Of a DNA stretch of 64,000 nucleotides, positions 34,323 through 46,851 are shown one piece after another. A program made the translations under genes and the position numbers. The DNA lies in contig VIIQ02000001.1 of NCBI GenBank assembly GCA_007449985.2, positions 1,111,501 through 1,175,500 on the forward strand, given 5' to 3'. Position 1 is the stretch's first letter. Each line of letters opens with the position of its first letter. Under the pieces are notes generated by a model. That model made no database searches. It had not been told where the DNA came from and saw nothing but the letters and a program-made list of their open reading frames with translations. This stretch comes from Desmodesmus armatus. Its lineage: Eukaryota > Chlorophyta > Chlorophyceae > Sphaeropleales > Scenedesmaceae.

Positions 34323-36005
34323 ATGGATGCGTGTTCGTCATGTGCAGTGGTGGGAGGTCTGGCCCCACCTCCTGCAGAGGACGAGGAGCGGCGGGAGATA
34401 GAAGCACAGCACCAGGTCATATTTGTGCTGGAAAGTGCGCAGCTGGAGGTGGCACAAGTCGGCAAGGTGGGTGGGTGCACGCGTGCAGGCACAAATAGCG
34501 GAGGACAGGAAGCAGTCGCTTCTGCTGACAGCCCCAATCACGTGCACATGAATGTCGAGCAGCAGTGCCTGACAGAGGCGCCACGGTGCTGTTTTATGCA
34601 GCTTGAACAGGATGTTAGTTGATGCCTGACCACACCACAGACGTGCTGCTGTGTGTTTACACAGTCAGTGCGGTGCTTGCGCAGCTTGCAGCAGTAGACA
34701 GCTGTATACACCTCCCAAGTGGCAGGCTGCCATCCAGTAGCACTTGCAGCAGCAGCAGCAGCACTTAGCGAAAGCATGGTACGCAGTTGTATTAGCCTGC
34801 TGCAGCTGCGGCTGTGGCTGCTACCACGTCTCTTTTGACGTATATCTTGGTCTATGACGTACTCATGCAGTGGCATGCTGTGCATGTGCTGTGCACCTCA
34901 TGCAGACATACTCGCTGTTGAATTGTGATGACCATGGCACCTACCTGCGCAAACACAACAAGGACCCAAACCTGTACCGGCCTGATATCTGTCACCAGGT
35001 GAGCAGCTGCTCGTAAAGGAACACCTGACACAAACAATGAAATTGGTAGTTGGCTGATGCATACCAGGGTGTCATATCGTGACTTGGCCTTGCTGCACTC
35101 ATCAAGGTTGCTGTCAGCAGCAGCAGATGTGGCATGCAGCAGCAGAAGCATCAGGGGCGGCGTTTGCGGTGATCCTGCTTGCTGCAGTAATTGTGCTCAG
35201 TATATTTGAGCTTGACCAGCCGCAGCATGTTGCATCTGGCAGGCAGCTGCAAACTGCTATATTTTTGGGTGTTACTAAATCTGGTTGTGTGTCATCATGT
35301 TGCTGCAGGCGCTGCTGACGATCCTGGACAGCCCTTTGAACAAGGCTGGCAAGATCAAGGTGAGGGACACGGCCTTTCCAGTTGTGTTTGGGTGCAGATT
35401 TTGGGTCTAGCCTTTGTCTGTTTACTGATCTGGGGCCAGGGAGGCGCCAGGAGGGGTGTGTTTGTTTGTGTTCATGCGTGGAATTCTTGGGCAACGTGGG
35501 CTGAACTGGTCAAGCCTGGCGGGTGGGGTGCAGGTTCCCTGGACTTCCTGGTCTCCTTGCTTGCAGCTTTACTATGTCACACCATGTGTGCAGCCGAATG
35601 TTTTGTTGGCTGTGCAACACAAACAGCAATGCATGTGCTGTGGTGGAAGTGTGGGTGGCCTAAACCCTCAACCCTAAACCCTAAACCCTGATGTTGTGTT
35701 TGTGTGTTCCTCCTGCAGGGCATCTATATCCACACCACCAAGAATGTTCTGATCCAGGTGTGAACATGCTTCTCTACTGCTTGCATGCTGTCCTACTGGC
35801 TGGCAGTCTATGCATTTTGCGCTCTCACCAACGGCATTGAATCAGTTTGTAGTGTAATCAACTGAGAGCCATGGCAGGTAGCTGTCATGTGTATGCAGTA
35901 GGGCGCGAAGGGAACACCAGCTACACCAAATTGGTAACACTGGCCGTATACTGGTGCTGTCTACCAGCACTGCTGCTGGTAATGTCCTGGGGCTCATCAT
36001 CATCA

Positions 36006-36046
<41 letters not shown>

Positions 36047-36626
36047 GCAGGTGAACACCAAGGTGCGCATCCCGCGTACCTTCCCTCGTTTCAAGGGCCT
36101 CATGGTGCAGCTGCTGCAGAAGCTCAGCATACGAGCAACAAACGGACCAGACAAGCTCCTCAAGGTAGGGACTGTGGGCAGGTGTGGTGGGCAGTGGGGT
36201 CAAACAGCAGCAAGCCAAACAAAACAGCATCAAGCTTGAGGCCATGGCAGAGAGCAGCAACACCTCAGTTATGCCCTTAGGCTGGTGCTGAAGCCCTTCG
36301 GCAAGTGCTGACGCTGCCTCTGTGCTATCAATCTGCTGTCTTTTATGGTGTAGGTGATCAAGGGCCCTGTCACCAAGTACTTCCCAGTGAATGCAAAGCG
36401 CATTGGCTTCAGTGTCAAGGCAGATCTGCACTCGATGGAGCAGTACGTGCGCAGCCAGCTAGAAGACACGGTGCCTGTGGTGTTTGTGGTGGGCGCGTTT
36501 GCGCACGGAGCCATTGACACCAGCTATGTGGATGAGGAGATCGCAGTGTCGCAGTACCCACTCAGTGCAGCTTATGCACTGGCACGCATCACCAATGCCA
36601 TGGAGCAGAAATGGGGCATCGTGTGA
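34323..36626 (+). CDS. NEP1: NEP1/EMG1 18S rRNA pseudouridine N1-methyltransferase
   Basis: 237 aa, six phase-0 exons: 34323-34466, 34906-34998, 35309-35359, 35719-35757, 36051-36164, 36354-36626 (TGA). The SPOUT-class family sequence is unmistakable: [142 protein letters not shown]. It methylates the hypermodified pseudouridine of small-subunit rRNA and is needed for 40S assembly in the nucleolus; it acts as a dimer. Length is usual for the family. The start at 34323 gives a short acidic leader; an upstream in-frame ATG at 34251 is possible. Intron 3 holds a telomere-like repeat (35661-35689), and a CTG run leads directly into the 3' splice site at 36050. A decayed copy of part of the last exon lies just downstream. 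Confidence 0.97.
35661..35689 (-). repeat. Interstitial telomere-like repeat (CCCTAAA)
   Basis: About four units of CCCTAAA or CCCTCAA within the third intron of NEP1; the second such array in the window (the other is at 1330-1356, in opposite orientation). Confidence 0.85.
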
Positions 36627-36734
36627 AGAGGGCGCAGGGCCCCAGCATAGCTGTGTGCGGTCTGAGAACCTTGTATCACGGTGTTGCTGGTGATGCAGCG
36701 CTGCATGCGATTTGACCCCATATCGCAGAAATGG

Positions 36735-36838
36735 AAGGTTTGTTTTGCGCATGGGGCCATTGACGCCAGCCGGCAAGTTGCTGTGTTGCAGCACCCGCAT
36801 GTTGCAGCACCCCTTCAGCGCAGCGCAATGCGCTGGCG
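36735..36838 (+). pseudogene. Decayed partial duplicate of the NEP1 last exon
   Basis: Read in frame it gives FAHGAIDAS, matching FAHGAIDTS of the intact NEP1 exon, then a diverged Q-H-P.....P-L-Q-R-S-A stretch corresponding to [10 protein letters not shown]. It lies about 110 bp after the NEP1 stop, lacks splice context and has no conserved frame. Probably a local tandem duplication that has decayed. Confidence 0.6.
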
Positions 36839-37823
36839 TGCTTGACGGGCACTGCGCTGCAGTGCTGCAGGCGCAGTACTGCGTGCTGCTGTACTCGTCC
36901 ACACGATGTTGATGCAATGTCTAGTACGCAATGTGGTCTGCACTTATCGTGTGCATCATCAAAGGTCGATGCAGCAAAGCATGGTGGCTGTCCAGTAGCT
37001 TTGCTGATGGGTCGTGAGCAGCGACTGTTGTGCTGCTGCCCCATCTCCACACTGGGCTCTGGGGAGCAGGCCTTAGTCCACCCACCAGTCAAGTGTTACT
37101 GTGTGGCCGCCAACAACTGGTTTGGGCTGCTGCATGATATGGACCCCTGGTGCTGAAAGTCAGTTGCTCCTGCTGTGTGCGTGCTTGGTGTGTGGCCGTA
37201 ATCCTGAACGGGGGTGCAGAGCTGGTGACTTGGAGAGACGTCATGGGTCTGCTTTGCGCCTACACTGCCCTACTGCCAGCTGTTTCTTGGGAGTTGCACA
37301 AGGACAAAGGCAGAGGCAGCCACAGTGTTGGGCTTGTCTGGCTAGCATCGGCTGTGGAGCGTACGCTGTGCAGGTCGGTAGTCAAGTCTGCACGCCGCAA
37401 AGCGTGTATGCTGTTGGGCTTGCAGTCGTGTGTGGCGAGCCTGTCTGCTGGACCTTCCCCTGACCAACCATGTATTTATTGTAAGGACCCGCTGCCGGCC
37501 TCCCACCCGCGTATCGGTTGGAGGACGTTGTGCTTGTAGGTATGGTGTACGTGGTGTTCCTTCATCTTTCGGCAATGACAAACTTTGACGTAATTGTGAC
37601 GACATTCCGTCGACCGTAAACCGACCGGACTGTGGCCCGCCAATTCATTCATTGTTCAATGTGTTGTTACGACGTGATTCTGTCGTGTATGATTCAGGGT
37701 TCGCCCGTGCCATCATTCCGTACATATGTTGCGGGAATCGGTGCTCTTCGGCAAACGACGCTGGCTCGTCCATGCGATAGCCATCCAGCTTTGATCGTAC
37801 CACACAAGCAGTGATCGAACATA
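36839..37823. other. Intergenic region upstream of the LRR gene
   Basis: No convincing coding frame; overlapping Cys/Ala-rich frames on both strands. It holds the likely promoter of the downstream gene. Confidence 0.5.
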
Positions 37824-40800
37824 ATGGCTAGTTTTTTGGGTGCTGCATTTGCCGTTGCGGGACTCTGTGAGTTCACAACAGTCGCGTTTGTTGCTGCTGC
37901 TGCTGCTCTGCTTCCCAGCCACAGCGTAAACTCTTGTTGCCTCTGCTCCCTGTGCAGGTGTGAAGTTGCACCAGCAGTATGACTTGGTCAAAAGGTGCGA
38001 CTGTCAGGCGCAGGCATGCACGGAGTGCACGCGTAGCACCACAGCAGCAGGTGCACTGTTTTTGCTGTCAACCGCATCAACACCAGCTCACAGGTTGCAC
38101 CAGCAGCGTGGTTCATACCCCACACACACCCTCGTTATGATGAGTTTCACAGCAAGGAGCAAGGGCAAAGGAAGAAGGAAGGGTTTGCTGACTTCCCAGG
38201 CCGTGCAAGGAGGCCACCAGCTGTTGCACAGGCAGTTGCACAGGCAGTAGCCTAGTAGGTCTGGCATTGGGTGCCATCCATGTGGCACAGCATGATGCAC
38301 GCGCCTCCGTCAGCCTTCTTAGGCCGTGCCTGTTAGTAATTGTCAGGTTAAGTACCTCATTGGTTGGTATTGGCGTTGCTGCAGGTTCCAGAAGGACTGC
38401 ACAAAGCTCAATGAGCTTGTGCTGGGGGTGGAGAAGGTGCTCCACACCGCCGCTGAGTCAGGGGCAGACATGACAACCAAGCAGTGGAGTCACGCTCTAG
38501 AGGTTAGGCACACCTTGGTGCCCTATTCATGCATAGCACCAGGCAGCTGCAAGCAGCACAGAATGCGGGCTAGTTGGCTTGCCCTACAGCCGTGGCTTCC
38601 GCTATATATATACTGTATGATGCTTCACAGTGAGAGCTTGGATGCAAGCAACAACCCCTGGCCAATACATGTTGTGTGCACATGAGAGCTGGCGCATGAC
38701 AACCAGCTCATGAGCTTGTGTGCGGGCAGATTGGTGGTTGATCATGTGGTGCAGGAACCCACATCCCTGTCTATGTATGATATGTGTGTGAGCCTGCAGG
38801 CACTGACAGGCCCTCTGGAAGAAGTTGGTGAGGTGTTTGCGGCCTGCCAGAAGACTGGCATACTGGCAAGCCTGCTCAACGGCAGTGAGTGGTTTGAGTG
38901 TTCGAGAACCCCGCACATGCTGTCACCGCATCAGTACCTTCCGTACATGCACGGATGTGCATCTTCACTGTACACATGCGCTGGCTTCACAGTTTGCATG
39001 CTGGCAAGACACGTGCCGCTGTGCAACCCTGCATGTCCAGCACAGGCACTCACCATCCCCTGCCTGTGTCAGGCAGCGGCTGCAGGAAGCGATCAAGCAT
39101 AATGCGCATGTTGATGTGTCATGTCTGTGTTGCTGTCCTGCGTCTGTGTCCTGCAATGCTGCAGAGGAGCTGAACATGCGGCTGGACCGCGTCAACTCCA
39201 GACTCATGCTGGCCCTGCAGGTCATCCCTATACAGCAGCACTCAGCATCAGCATAACGCCTGGTGGGTGATCAGTACTACTGGCAGACTTTTGAGCATAA
39301 GGCCATGCACTGCAGCATAGTGCTTGTAATCTCACCATGCTGCCAATGCACTGTCGCAGTTTCTACACCTAATTTGTTGGACGTCTGAAACTTCGTTGGC
39401 TGTAATTGTTCAGTGTCACTGCCGCAGCAGCTGTTTCAACGTACTTTTCTGTCAGGGTTGCAGGCAAGGACATGAAGGTGCATGTGCTTGTATGCCTTGA
39501 CTGCATGCTGAACGATGGCCCTAAGTTACAATCACAGGGACATGTCCGTTGTGTTATGCTCCACCACGTTGTGCTGAACCCTGCTGCACCGTGCTGTGCG
39601 ATGCTGTGCCGTGCTGCGCTGTTTTGCGTGGTCATCAGCAACTGCAAGTAGCTGATCTTAAGGAGCAAGTCCAGACTGCACAGTATGCATCATCACGGGC
39701 AGCAGCTCAGCAGTCTGAGCATCTGGAGCGCATGCTGCAGAGTATCTTTGAGCAGCAACAGCAGCAGCAGCGGGAGATGAAGGAGCAGCACAACATGCTG
39801 CAGGCACAGAACCAGCAGCTGGAACAGCAGCTCCAGCAGCAGCAGCAGGCATTTATGTTGCAGGTGGGGTCTGTCTTGATGCATATCAACATGTGGGGGG
39901 TCCCTTACTTGGCATTTCTCACAAGGTGGCAAACAGTTGACCAGGTCTGACCTTCTTGTTGCTCAAGTGCACCCTCCCTGTGCTTGGCTGTCTTGCGCTT
40001 CACCGCTGAAGGACAAAACAAATGCTGTGGTAACGGGCACAGATGTATCGCACCTCTGTTGTCATGCTCAGCACTACCGCGTTGGTGGTCTCCCAAAGCT
40101 GCATGATGCAGCGTAGTTGCGACCAGCTGGGCCGGATTATGTGTACATTGGTCAGCACATGTCCGCACACCTGCACGTACAGAGTAGTCCTTGCGCTCCA
40201 TCCCACCCTCGCATGTGCCTTGATCTGCAGTTGGCGAACTTGATGCAGTCAGCAGCCCCGGTGCAGCAGCAGCAGCAGGCAGGCCCTGGCAGGCAGCCAG
40301 CCGTACCAGCAGGTATGGCGGGACTCGGCATGCAACGCACCTGCGCATGGTCATTATGGTAGCACTGTCTGTTTTGCTGGCAGCCAGCTGAATTTGATTT
40401 GAACGTGGACTCCATGCCGTAACTGCAGCAAGTGATGGATGGCATCGAACCTAGTACAACACACGCATAGCACATCGAATGCCGATGTGCTGCCTTGCTG
40501 TGACCTGCACACCTGGCCGCCCACCTGCCTTATAGATGACTAACAGCGGCACGTGCACGTGCACGCCCTGCTAATTGTCGAGTGAGCACTCTGCGCCCAA
40601 GTTCAGTCTGCCTGATTACAAGCTGCTGATCAACAGTTTTGTTCCCGCCATCTTCACTCCTGCGTGTTGACTGTGCAGCCATGAACACGAAGCAACTGGA
40701 GGCTGAGCTGGCTGACCTCCAGTCCTGCCTGCAGGCAGCGCAGCACCAACACCAGCCCCAGCAGGAGCAGTACCTCAAACAAACTATACAGGTGCGCGCA

Positions 40801-43301
40801 CACTGCACATGCGTGATTGCTGTATGTGACAACCTGTGCTTGCACACTGCATCACTGCACACATTGGGCAACGCGCAGGACTGTTGATCTGTGCTGCGCA
40901 ACCTTGTAAACCTGTGCTGGTCTGCAGCCACTCCCTGCTACCCATGTTAGATATGCTGGGTGGGCGAGTGTTTCGTGGTTCGGATGCACCTTGAGCGTGG
41001 CGTGCTGGCCAACACCCTCAAGTATATGTGCACTGCTGGTTTGCGCGGACTGCAGTTTGTGGAGCGCATCCAGCACCACCACAAGACAAAGACCCTGCAC
41101 CTTGCCTTTGGCGACCTGCCAGCGCAGCTGCAGCAGCAGCGCCAGGCACAGCAGCAGCAGCCCCAGCAGCAGCAGCCCCAGCAGCAGCAGCCCGCTGGCC
41201 GAACTGACTCAAGCAGGCACGCCGTGTCACCATTGGGCTACAGTAGCCTGCAGCGCAGCAGCACAGGGGCCAGCAGCAGGTCTAACAGCGGCGTGGGGCC
41301 CACTAGCTACCCCTTGGCTGGCTTTGGCCCACCTGTGCCCCTGGCTGTACCAGTGGTGAACAGTGCAGCACCTGTGGTGCCATCAGTCAAGCAGCGCGTG
41401 CAGGTTTTGGAGGAAACCAGCCGGACACCAGCGGCGAGCCGTGCATCGCTTGCAGGGGAGTCTGTGAAGCAGCAGAATGGGGCGCAGGCAGGTGTCCAGC
41501 TGGTGGCGGAGGGCAGGCGTGCTTCTGCAGGACAGCAGCTCGCTGGCATGCAGAAGACTGGGCAGCCGCCAGCGCCGTTACTGCCTGGTAGCATGATCTG
41601 GGACGGCCCTGTCGTGCCTACTGTCCGCAGAACCAGCAGCATCATGAGCAATGGCAGCAATGGCAGCAGCATGAATGGCTCCATGGCAGTTCAGGATGCG
41701 GGAGACAAGGGCAACAGCATCAGGATGGGCAACGGCACTTTCAGCAGCACTGCCGGCACCAGCAGCAGCGTGCCGCTGGTGTTGTTCGAGACATTTTCAG
41801 GGGACTCTGAGGATGTCTTGCGCAGCAGCAGTGCAGCCTGCCTCAGCAGCCCAAGAGGAGTGATGCAGCCAGTGCCAGCTGTTCCCCGGTCCTACAGCAG
41901 CAGGTCAGCTTCAGAAACGCTGCCATGCCAGCATTGGGATGTGCGCAGCCCTGATCAAGCCGCAACAACTGCCAGTGTTGCTACTGCAGTCAAGGGGCCC
42001 AGCACAGCTGACGTAGGGGGCTCCCGACACTGGCAGGTCGCACTAGCAGCAGCGAAAGGCAAACCAGAGGCAGCAGAGGCTTGGAGGCTGTTGGGTTTTG
42101 CACTGCGGGATCAGCAGAAGGTTGACCTCAGCTGTCAGGGGTTGACTGACAAGGACGTGCAGGCCCTGTCCCTGTATGCGGCACCTTTTTGGACTCATGC
42201 GACAGCAGTGAGCCTGAGTCACAACAGGATCAGTGCTGTAGGGGTGGCGGCCCTTGCCCAGCATGCAGCACAGCACTGGAAGTGAGTCCAGCAGACTGCT
42301 GCAGTGCCGCAGTGTAGGCAAATTGACTGTCACAATGTTTCGAAATTGACAAAGATCGTTGCAGCATGCCTATGGGGCTTCTGTCTGATGCTTCAGCTTG
42401 CATGGGCTGTGCTGCTGCAATGTGCACTACCACATGATTCTATCGACAGCATCGAACAACCACTAATGTCATTGCCGCTGCGATGGATCCTCAAACTCAC
42501 GCTACATAATCCAGAACAAAATGCAACGCTCACTAACCACTCGCATCTCCCCCTGCGTCTTGCAGGCACCTCATGCACCTAGATCTCTCTGGCAACAGCA
42601 TAGGGCCAGAGGGTGCTGCCTCACTGGCCAGCCAAGCAGCCCAGCACTGGAACCAGCTGCAGCACCTGCTGCTGAACAGCACTGCAGTCGGCAATACAGG
42701 GGCGCAGGCACTGGCGCAGCACGGCGCAGCACACTGGCCGGGGCTGGTGGTGCTGAGCCTGCAGGTGAGTTACCACTCTTGCCAAGAGGAACCTGTGCAA
42801 AGGGAAAGGCTCGGCCAGTGGACCCAAATGGGTGTGCATGTCCAGCACGCATGCTAATCCATGCTTGTCAGCCAGGGCTTGTGTGCTGGCTGTCAGCAAG
42901 TCTTGTGCCGTCTCACCCCCCCCCTGAAGCCCTGACCCTGTGGGGTTTTGAGACTGTGTGCCATCTTATTAGTGGGCTGGGAAAGGCTTCCAAGCCGCTG
43001 CATGCCTGAGGTCCTATTCAGGCAATGGGGAATTAGTTGTCTCAGAAGTAAGTGATGACAGTGGGTGGCCTTTGATGTCTGCGCCCGTTGTATGGTGCTG
43101 TGCCTTTCCGTGCTGGGCCTGCAGGACAACGGCATCAACAGCAGGGGCGCTGCAGCGCTGGCTGAGCCCTCCACCCTGTCGCGCTGGAGGCAGATGCAGC
43201 GGCTGGACCTGCGCGGCAACAGCATCAGCCGGGAGTGTGCTGACATCCTGCACATGGCAGCAGCAAAGATGTGGGACAGGCCCGGCACCATCCTAGTGTG
43301 A
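37824..43301 (+). CDS. Four-helix-bundle (HeLo/MLKL/RPW8-like), coiled-coil, leucine-rich-repeat protein
   Basis: 821 aa, 11 exons with consistent phases: 37824-37866, 37958-37994, 38385-38502, 38800-38884, 39165-39220, 39639-39863, 40231-40312, 40679-40791, 40951-42281, 42566-42764, 43125-43301 (TGA). Residues 1-113 start with a hydrophobic helix (MASFLGAAFAVAGL), followed by amphipathic helices (KLHQQYDLVK, LNELVLGVEKVLHTA, LTGPLEEVGEVFAACQK, LNMRLDRVNSRLMLALQ), the layout of the helical bundle at the N-terminus of plant and animal MLKL, fungal HeLo and RPW8 proteins. A Gln-rich coiled coil follows (about 113-300), then a Ser/Gly/Ala-rich disordered region, then ribonuclease-inhibitor-type LRRs at the C-terminus (HLMHLDLSGNSIGPEGAASLA, MQRLDLRGNSISRECADIL). 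No kinase or NB-ARC domain is present. By analogy it may be membrane-active or a signalling scaffold; this is inferred from domain form only. Confidence 0.78.
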
Positions 43302-44483
43302 GGCAGCAGTATTTCAGGACTCCATGCCGCGGTTTGGGACAGATTCTGCCGACTTGGCCTGCTCTCTTTGCTGGAAGCAAATGTTTAAGACAAGGCGCAA
43401 TGTACAAACATCTGTTCAAGAACGTCCTGCACATGGCAGCGGCGACACTTTAGGACAGGCCGGTTGCCATTCTGGCATGAGGTGGAGTGCAACGCAGCCA
43501 TAGGAGTCATGCAACTGTGCTGCTCAGTGGTTGAATCGAGCAACCACTGTGACAGGGCAGTTGTTGGTTTTCAATGCAAGGACTTGATGGGTTGCGGACA
43601 CAAGCGACAGCTCTTGCCAAGGCTTGCCAAGTGTGTAGGTTCTGTTTGAGAGTTGGACAGCACTGCCCAATGAGCAATGTGTGTTTTCCTAAAGCTGGCA
43701 ATTCCATGAGGGAGTGCACGCCACGTGGCCCTCCTCCCTCTGTCAGGCTGGCTTTTGTTGAAGTCGTATCATGTGTATGATGTCCGTCAGTTTACGTAGA
43801 GAGAGGGAAGCAAGGCACCGCATGCCATTGTATGTGAGTGTGCCGTGTCGGCACTGCTGACAGTGTGTGCCTGAGTGGATGTTGCCTGCAGGCCCAGCTG
43901 CGTTGAAACCGATGGTGCAGCATCGTGCTTGGCATGTGGCTGCAAGGTATCGTTGTAAGAAGTTATTCAGTTTTTCTCTACAAGACTTGATGAGCTGATT
44001 GGGCAAGTGGTATTGGCCTGCTCCATGTGTTGTCAGCTGCAGGTAGCATCTACCAGTGCGGGGGCGTGATTTGACATCAATCGGTACAGTGGCTGTGCTT
44101 GGAGTTACCCTAGGATGCTGCTTGCTTGGTGAATTTTCTTTTCTGCGTTGCAGTGGTTGGTTGAGACCACCTGCAGCTGGAAGTTGGAAGGTTTGTCAAA
44201 TCTGCAGCATCGACCTGCCACGTCGCACGTTCAGTCGAATGCAGCATGGGGGAGGGGAAGTTGGCTGACAGGAGCAACCCACCACTTTCATGTTTGTTGA
44301 ATTGGACTCCTACCAGTAATTGCACGGGGACTTGAACTCAGGCGTCATTCTTGCATGCTCATGTGCAAGGATACCTTGCATGGCCTGGCTGCAACAGGTG
44401 GCTCGCGTACAAACCATCAAAAAAGTTTGAATTAGTTGTGGTGCAGTAGTTGAACTTCGTGCGCCTGAAAGGAACCAAAGCGA
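43302..44483. other. Intergenic region
   Basis: 3' flank of the LRR gene and 5' flank of the methyltransferase gene. It includes a partial echo of the LRR last exon (acgtcctgcacatggcagcgg at 43421-43441, compare 43244-43264), suggesting a small local duplication. No gene recognised. Confidence 0.5.
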
Positions 44484-45976
44484 ATGCACATGTTCAGATC
44501 TGCTGCATCAACGATCCACAGTTCGCCCGCTTCCCTCCCTTGGTTCACAAGCTGCTGCACGTCCTCAGCATCTTTCACTCATTACAAGAGGGTCTTCCAG
44601 AGGCACTCGCAACGCATGCAGTCAACAGCAGGCTATGCTTGGGACAGGTGGGACCCCAGCATGGAGTCTCTCAAGCGGGTGTCTCCTGCAGCAGGTGAGT
44701 GCTGCATGTGCGGAAATGCGCATGTCGGTTTCACGTAAGCTCGTTCTTGCCCTGCGTGCAAGCGCATGCAGCTTGCATTGGTCATGGTCAGATAGGCGAG
44801 GTTCTCACCCCTTCAACACTAACGTCCAAGTTGCACTGTGCTGTGTCTACATGGTCAAGCGCACCCAGCCATCTCCTTGACACCCTGCCTGTGCTGCAGA
44901 TCGTAACAAGGAGCCTATTCTAGCAGCCCTCAAGCAGCATCTACCCAGCGAGGGACTCGTGCTGGAGATTGCCAGTGGCACCGGTCAGCACGCAGCACAC
45001 TTTGCAGCATCAGTCCCCAGCTGGCAATGGCAGCCAACAGATGTAACAGACGAAGGCTTCGACAGCATACGAGCATACACCGTGCAGCTGCCCAATGTCC
45101 TGCCGCCCCTGGTGTTGGATGCATCAGCACCCCCACAGCAGTGGCCGAGCTTGAAGTGTGCAGCTGTCTACGTGGCAAACGTCACCCACATATCCCCCTG
45201 GTGCGTGCACAACTGGGCGTTTGTTGGTTGTATTGCTTGGTTGCATTTGGGTGCATGCTCAGAATCATCATGCAACTCAGCAGCCAGCATGCTGTCGCTA
45301 GCCAAGAGGGGCGTGGTGCAGTCCTGGCACCCTTTCATGTGACTATATGAACGGTGTCCGGTTTGCTCGGCTGTGCACCGTTGCGCGATTGGTACCCGAC
45401 TACTTTACACTTTGGTGCCCAACATCTAGTTTGAACGCCCTGGCCAGGGTGTTTGACCAGCTCTTTGTGCTGTCATTGGGGATGAGAGCCTCTCATGTGG
45501 GGCGGGCCTTCACAAAACAAGGCAGGACAGCTAACTGTGTGTCCCACCACCCTGTACTGTGGCCAGGGCACACTGGTATAAAATTGGACTCGGCAGCTGC
45601 AGGTGGCATGTTGCAGCACCCTGCTTGCGAAGCACAACCGTTTCGTTTGTTGCCAATGCTCGTGCTGCTGACTGTGACCGTTGTGTTTGCTGCGGCCCCT
45701 CCCTGCAGGCGAGTCACCCTGGGCCTCATTGCAGGGGCTGCTCAGCTGCTGCAGTCTGGTGGGGTGCTGTTCATCTATGGGCCTTTCAAAGTTGACGGGG
45801 CGTTCACCAGTGAAAGCAACGAGTCTTTCCACCACACGCTGGTGGGACAGAACCCTGAGTGGGGCTACAGGGATGTGGCTGACGTGGCAGCAGCAGCAGA
45901 GGCAGCTGGTCTGCTGCACAAGCAGACCTTGCAGATGCCAGCAAATAACCTGGCACTGGTGTTCTCGAAGCAGTAG
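44484..45976 (+). CDS. METTL26/DUF938-family methyltransferase-like protein
   Basis: 259 aa in three exons: 44484-44694, 44900-45200, 45709-45976 (TAG). Exon 1 encodes a Ser/His/Phe-rich leader (MHMFRSAASTIHSS...), possibly an organelle-targeting peptide, ending DPSMESLKRVSPAA. Exon 2 has the family entry RNKEPILAALKQHL, then SAM-binding motif I LEIASGTGQHAAHFA (E-x-SG-x-G) and the WQPTDV acidic position. Exon 3 carries GGVLFIYGPFKVDG, NPEWGYRDV and the closing MPANNLALVF, all typical of METTL26. The family is a predicted SAM-dependent methyltransferase of unknown substrate. Phases match at both introns. A shorter start at 44616 (MQSTAGYAWDRWDPS) would drop the leader. TGTAA occurs at 46279-46283. 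Confidence 0.92.
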
Positions 45977-46851
45977 GTGACAGTGTGTGGCATGTGTTGT
46001 GTGACTGCAGGGTTTGAAGGAAACGCAGACGAGATCGGCACACTGGCAACTTCGCAACGTTCAGTGGCTGCTTTCAGCACAATGATGACGTGTGCAGGCC
46101 TGCGCTGGCATGAAGGTTTACAATGCTCCTTGCACGATGCCTGTTGTAGATGCTGCCCCAGCAAGGGGGGTCAACCAGCAGACGCAGCAGCCTATGCTTT
46201 TTGCCTTGAGGCATCAAGTCAGCCAGCCAGTACCTTGAAAGCACTACCATAGCATCCTAGCATTGCCAGCGTCAACGCTGTAAACGTTTACTCCTTTCAG
46301 TCACAGTGCACACCTCCCCTTGTGTAACTTGAGTTACACACTGCATGTGCGGCCGCACCCAGTGTGGTCACCCTCTAGTTCTAGAGCAACTGTGCTTTGG
46401 GTGTGGGCTGTTGCCTGTGACGTCAACTTGCACAGTGAATGCTTTATGGGTACAAGCCCAGGAAGCATAAGTGAAGTGTCCTGTCATGACACCCCTGACC
46501 TGCCTTGACAACAGAGCATGCAGGTATCACATCTTGGTTTTTACAGCTTACATAGTTATGATGACACTCCAGCTATTGCGTCGAGCAACCGCTTGCATTG
46601 CATGCTGAAGGTCCCTTTCAGAAAATTAGATCACTGTTGTGCGATCTGTCACTTTTCAAAAGCTGCATGGGACTGAGGTACGGCTGGGCGAGACTTTGAT
46701 CTATGTAAAAGGTATCCACTGCTTCTTGACTCGTGCGGTTGACTGTCGCTCACAGCTTGACACGTCAGACATCTGAACAGGGCTGACTGCTGCTTCATAC
46801 TCACTGCAGCTCGTTCAGCTGCTGTGCCAGTCCCCGTTAGTGGGCAGCATC
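45977..46851. other. Intergenic region
   Basis: The frame after the METTL26 TAG stays open for 91 codons (to 46252) but has no family resemblance. The sequence cagcgtcaacgctg at 46268-46281 resembles the palindrome found upstream of both Sushi/PAN genes, with no spacer. No other signal. Confidence 0.5.

Noticed and set aside
39456..39477. Possible 22-nt microexon in the LRR gene
   Set aside because: Its length breaks phase, whereas joining 39220 directly to 39639 keeps the frame.
44318..44345. tRNA-like T-arm (gagttcaagtcc on the minus strand)
   Set aside because: The flanking bases do not form a five-pair T stem, and no acceptor or anticodon arm could be built.
45977..46252. Read-through extension of METTL26 beyond TAG
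   Set aside because: The protein already ends with the family's usual PANN...F terminus; the extension has no resemblance to the family.
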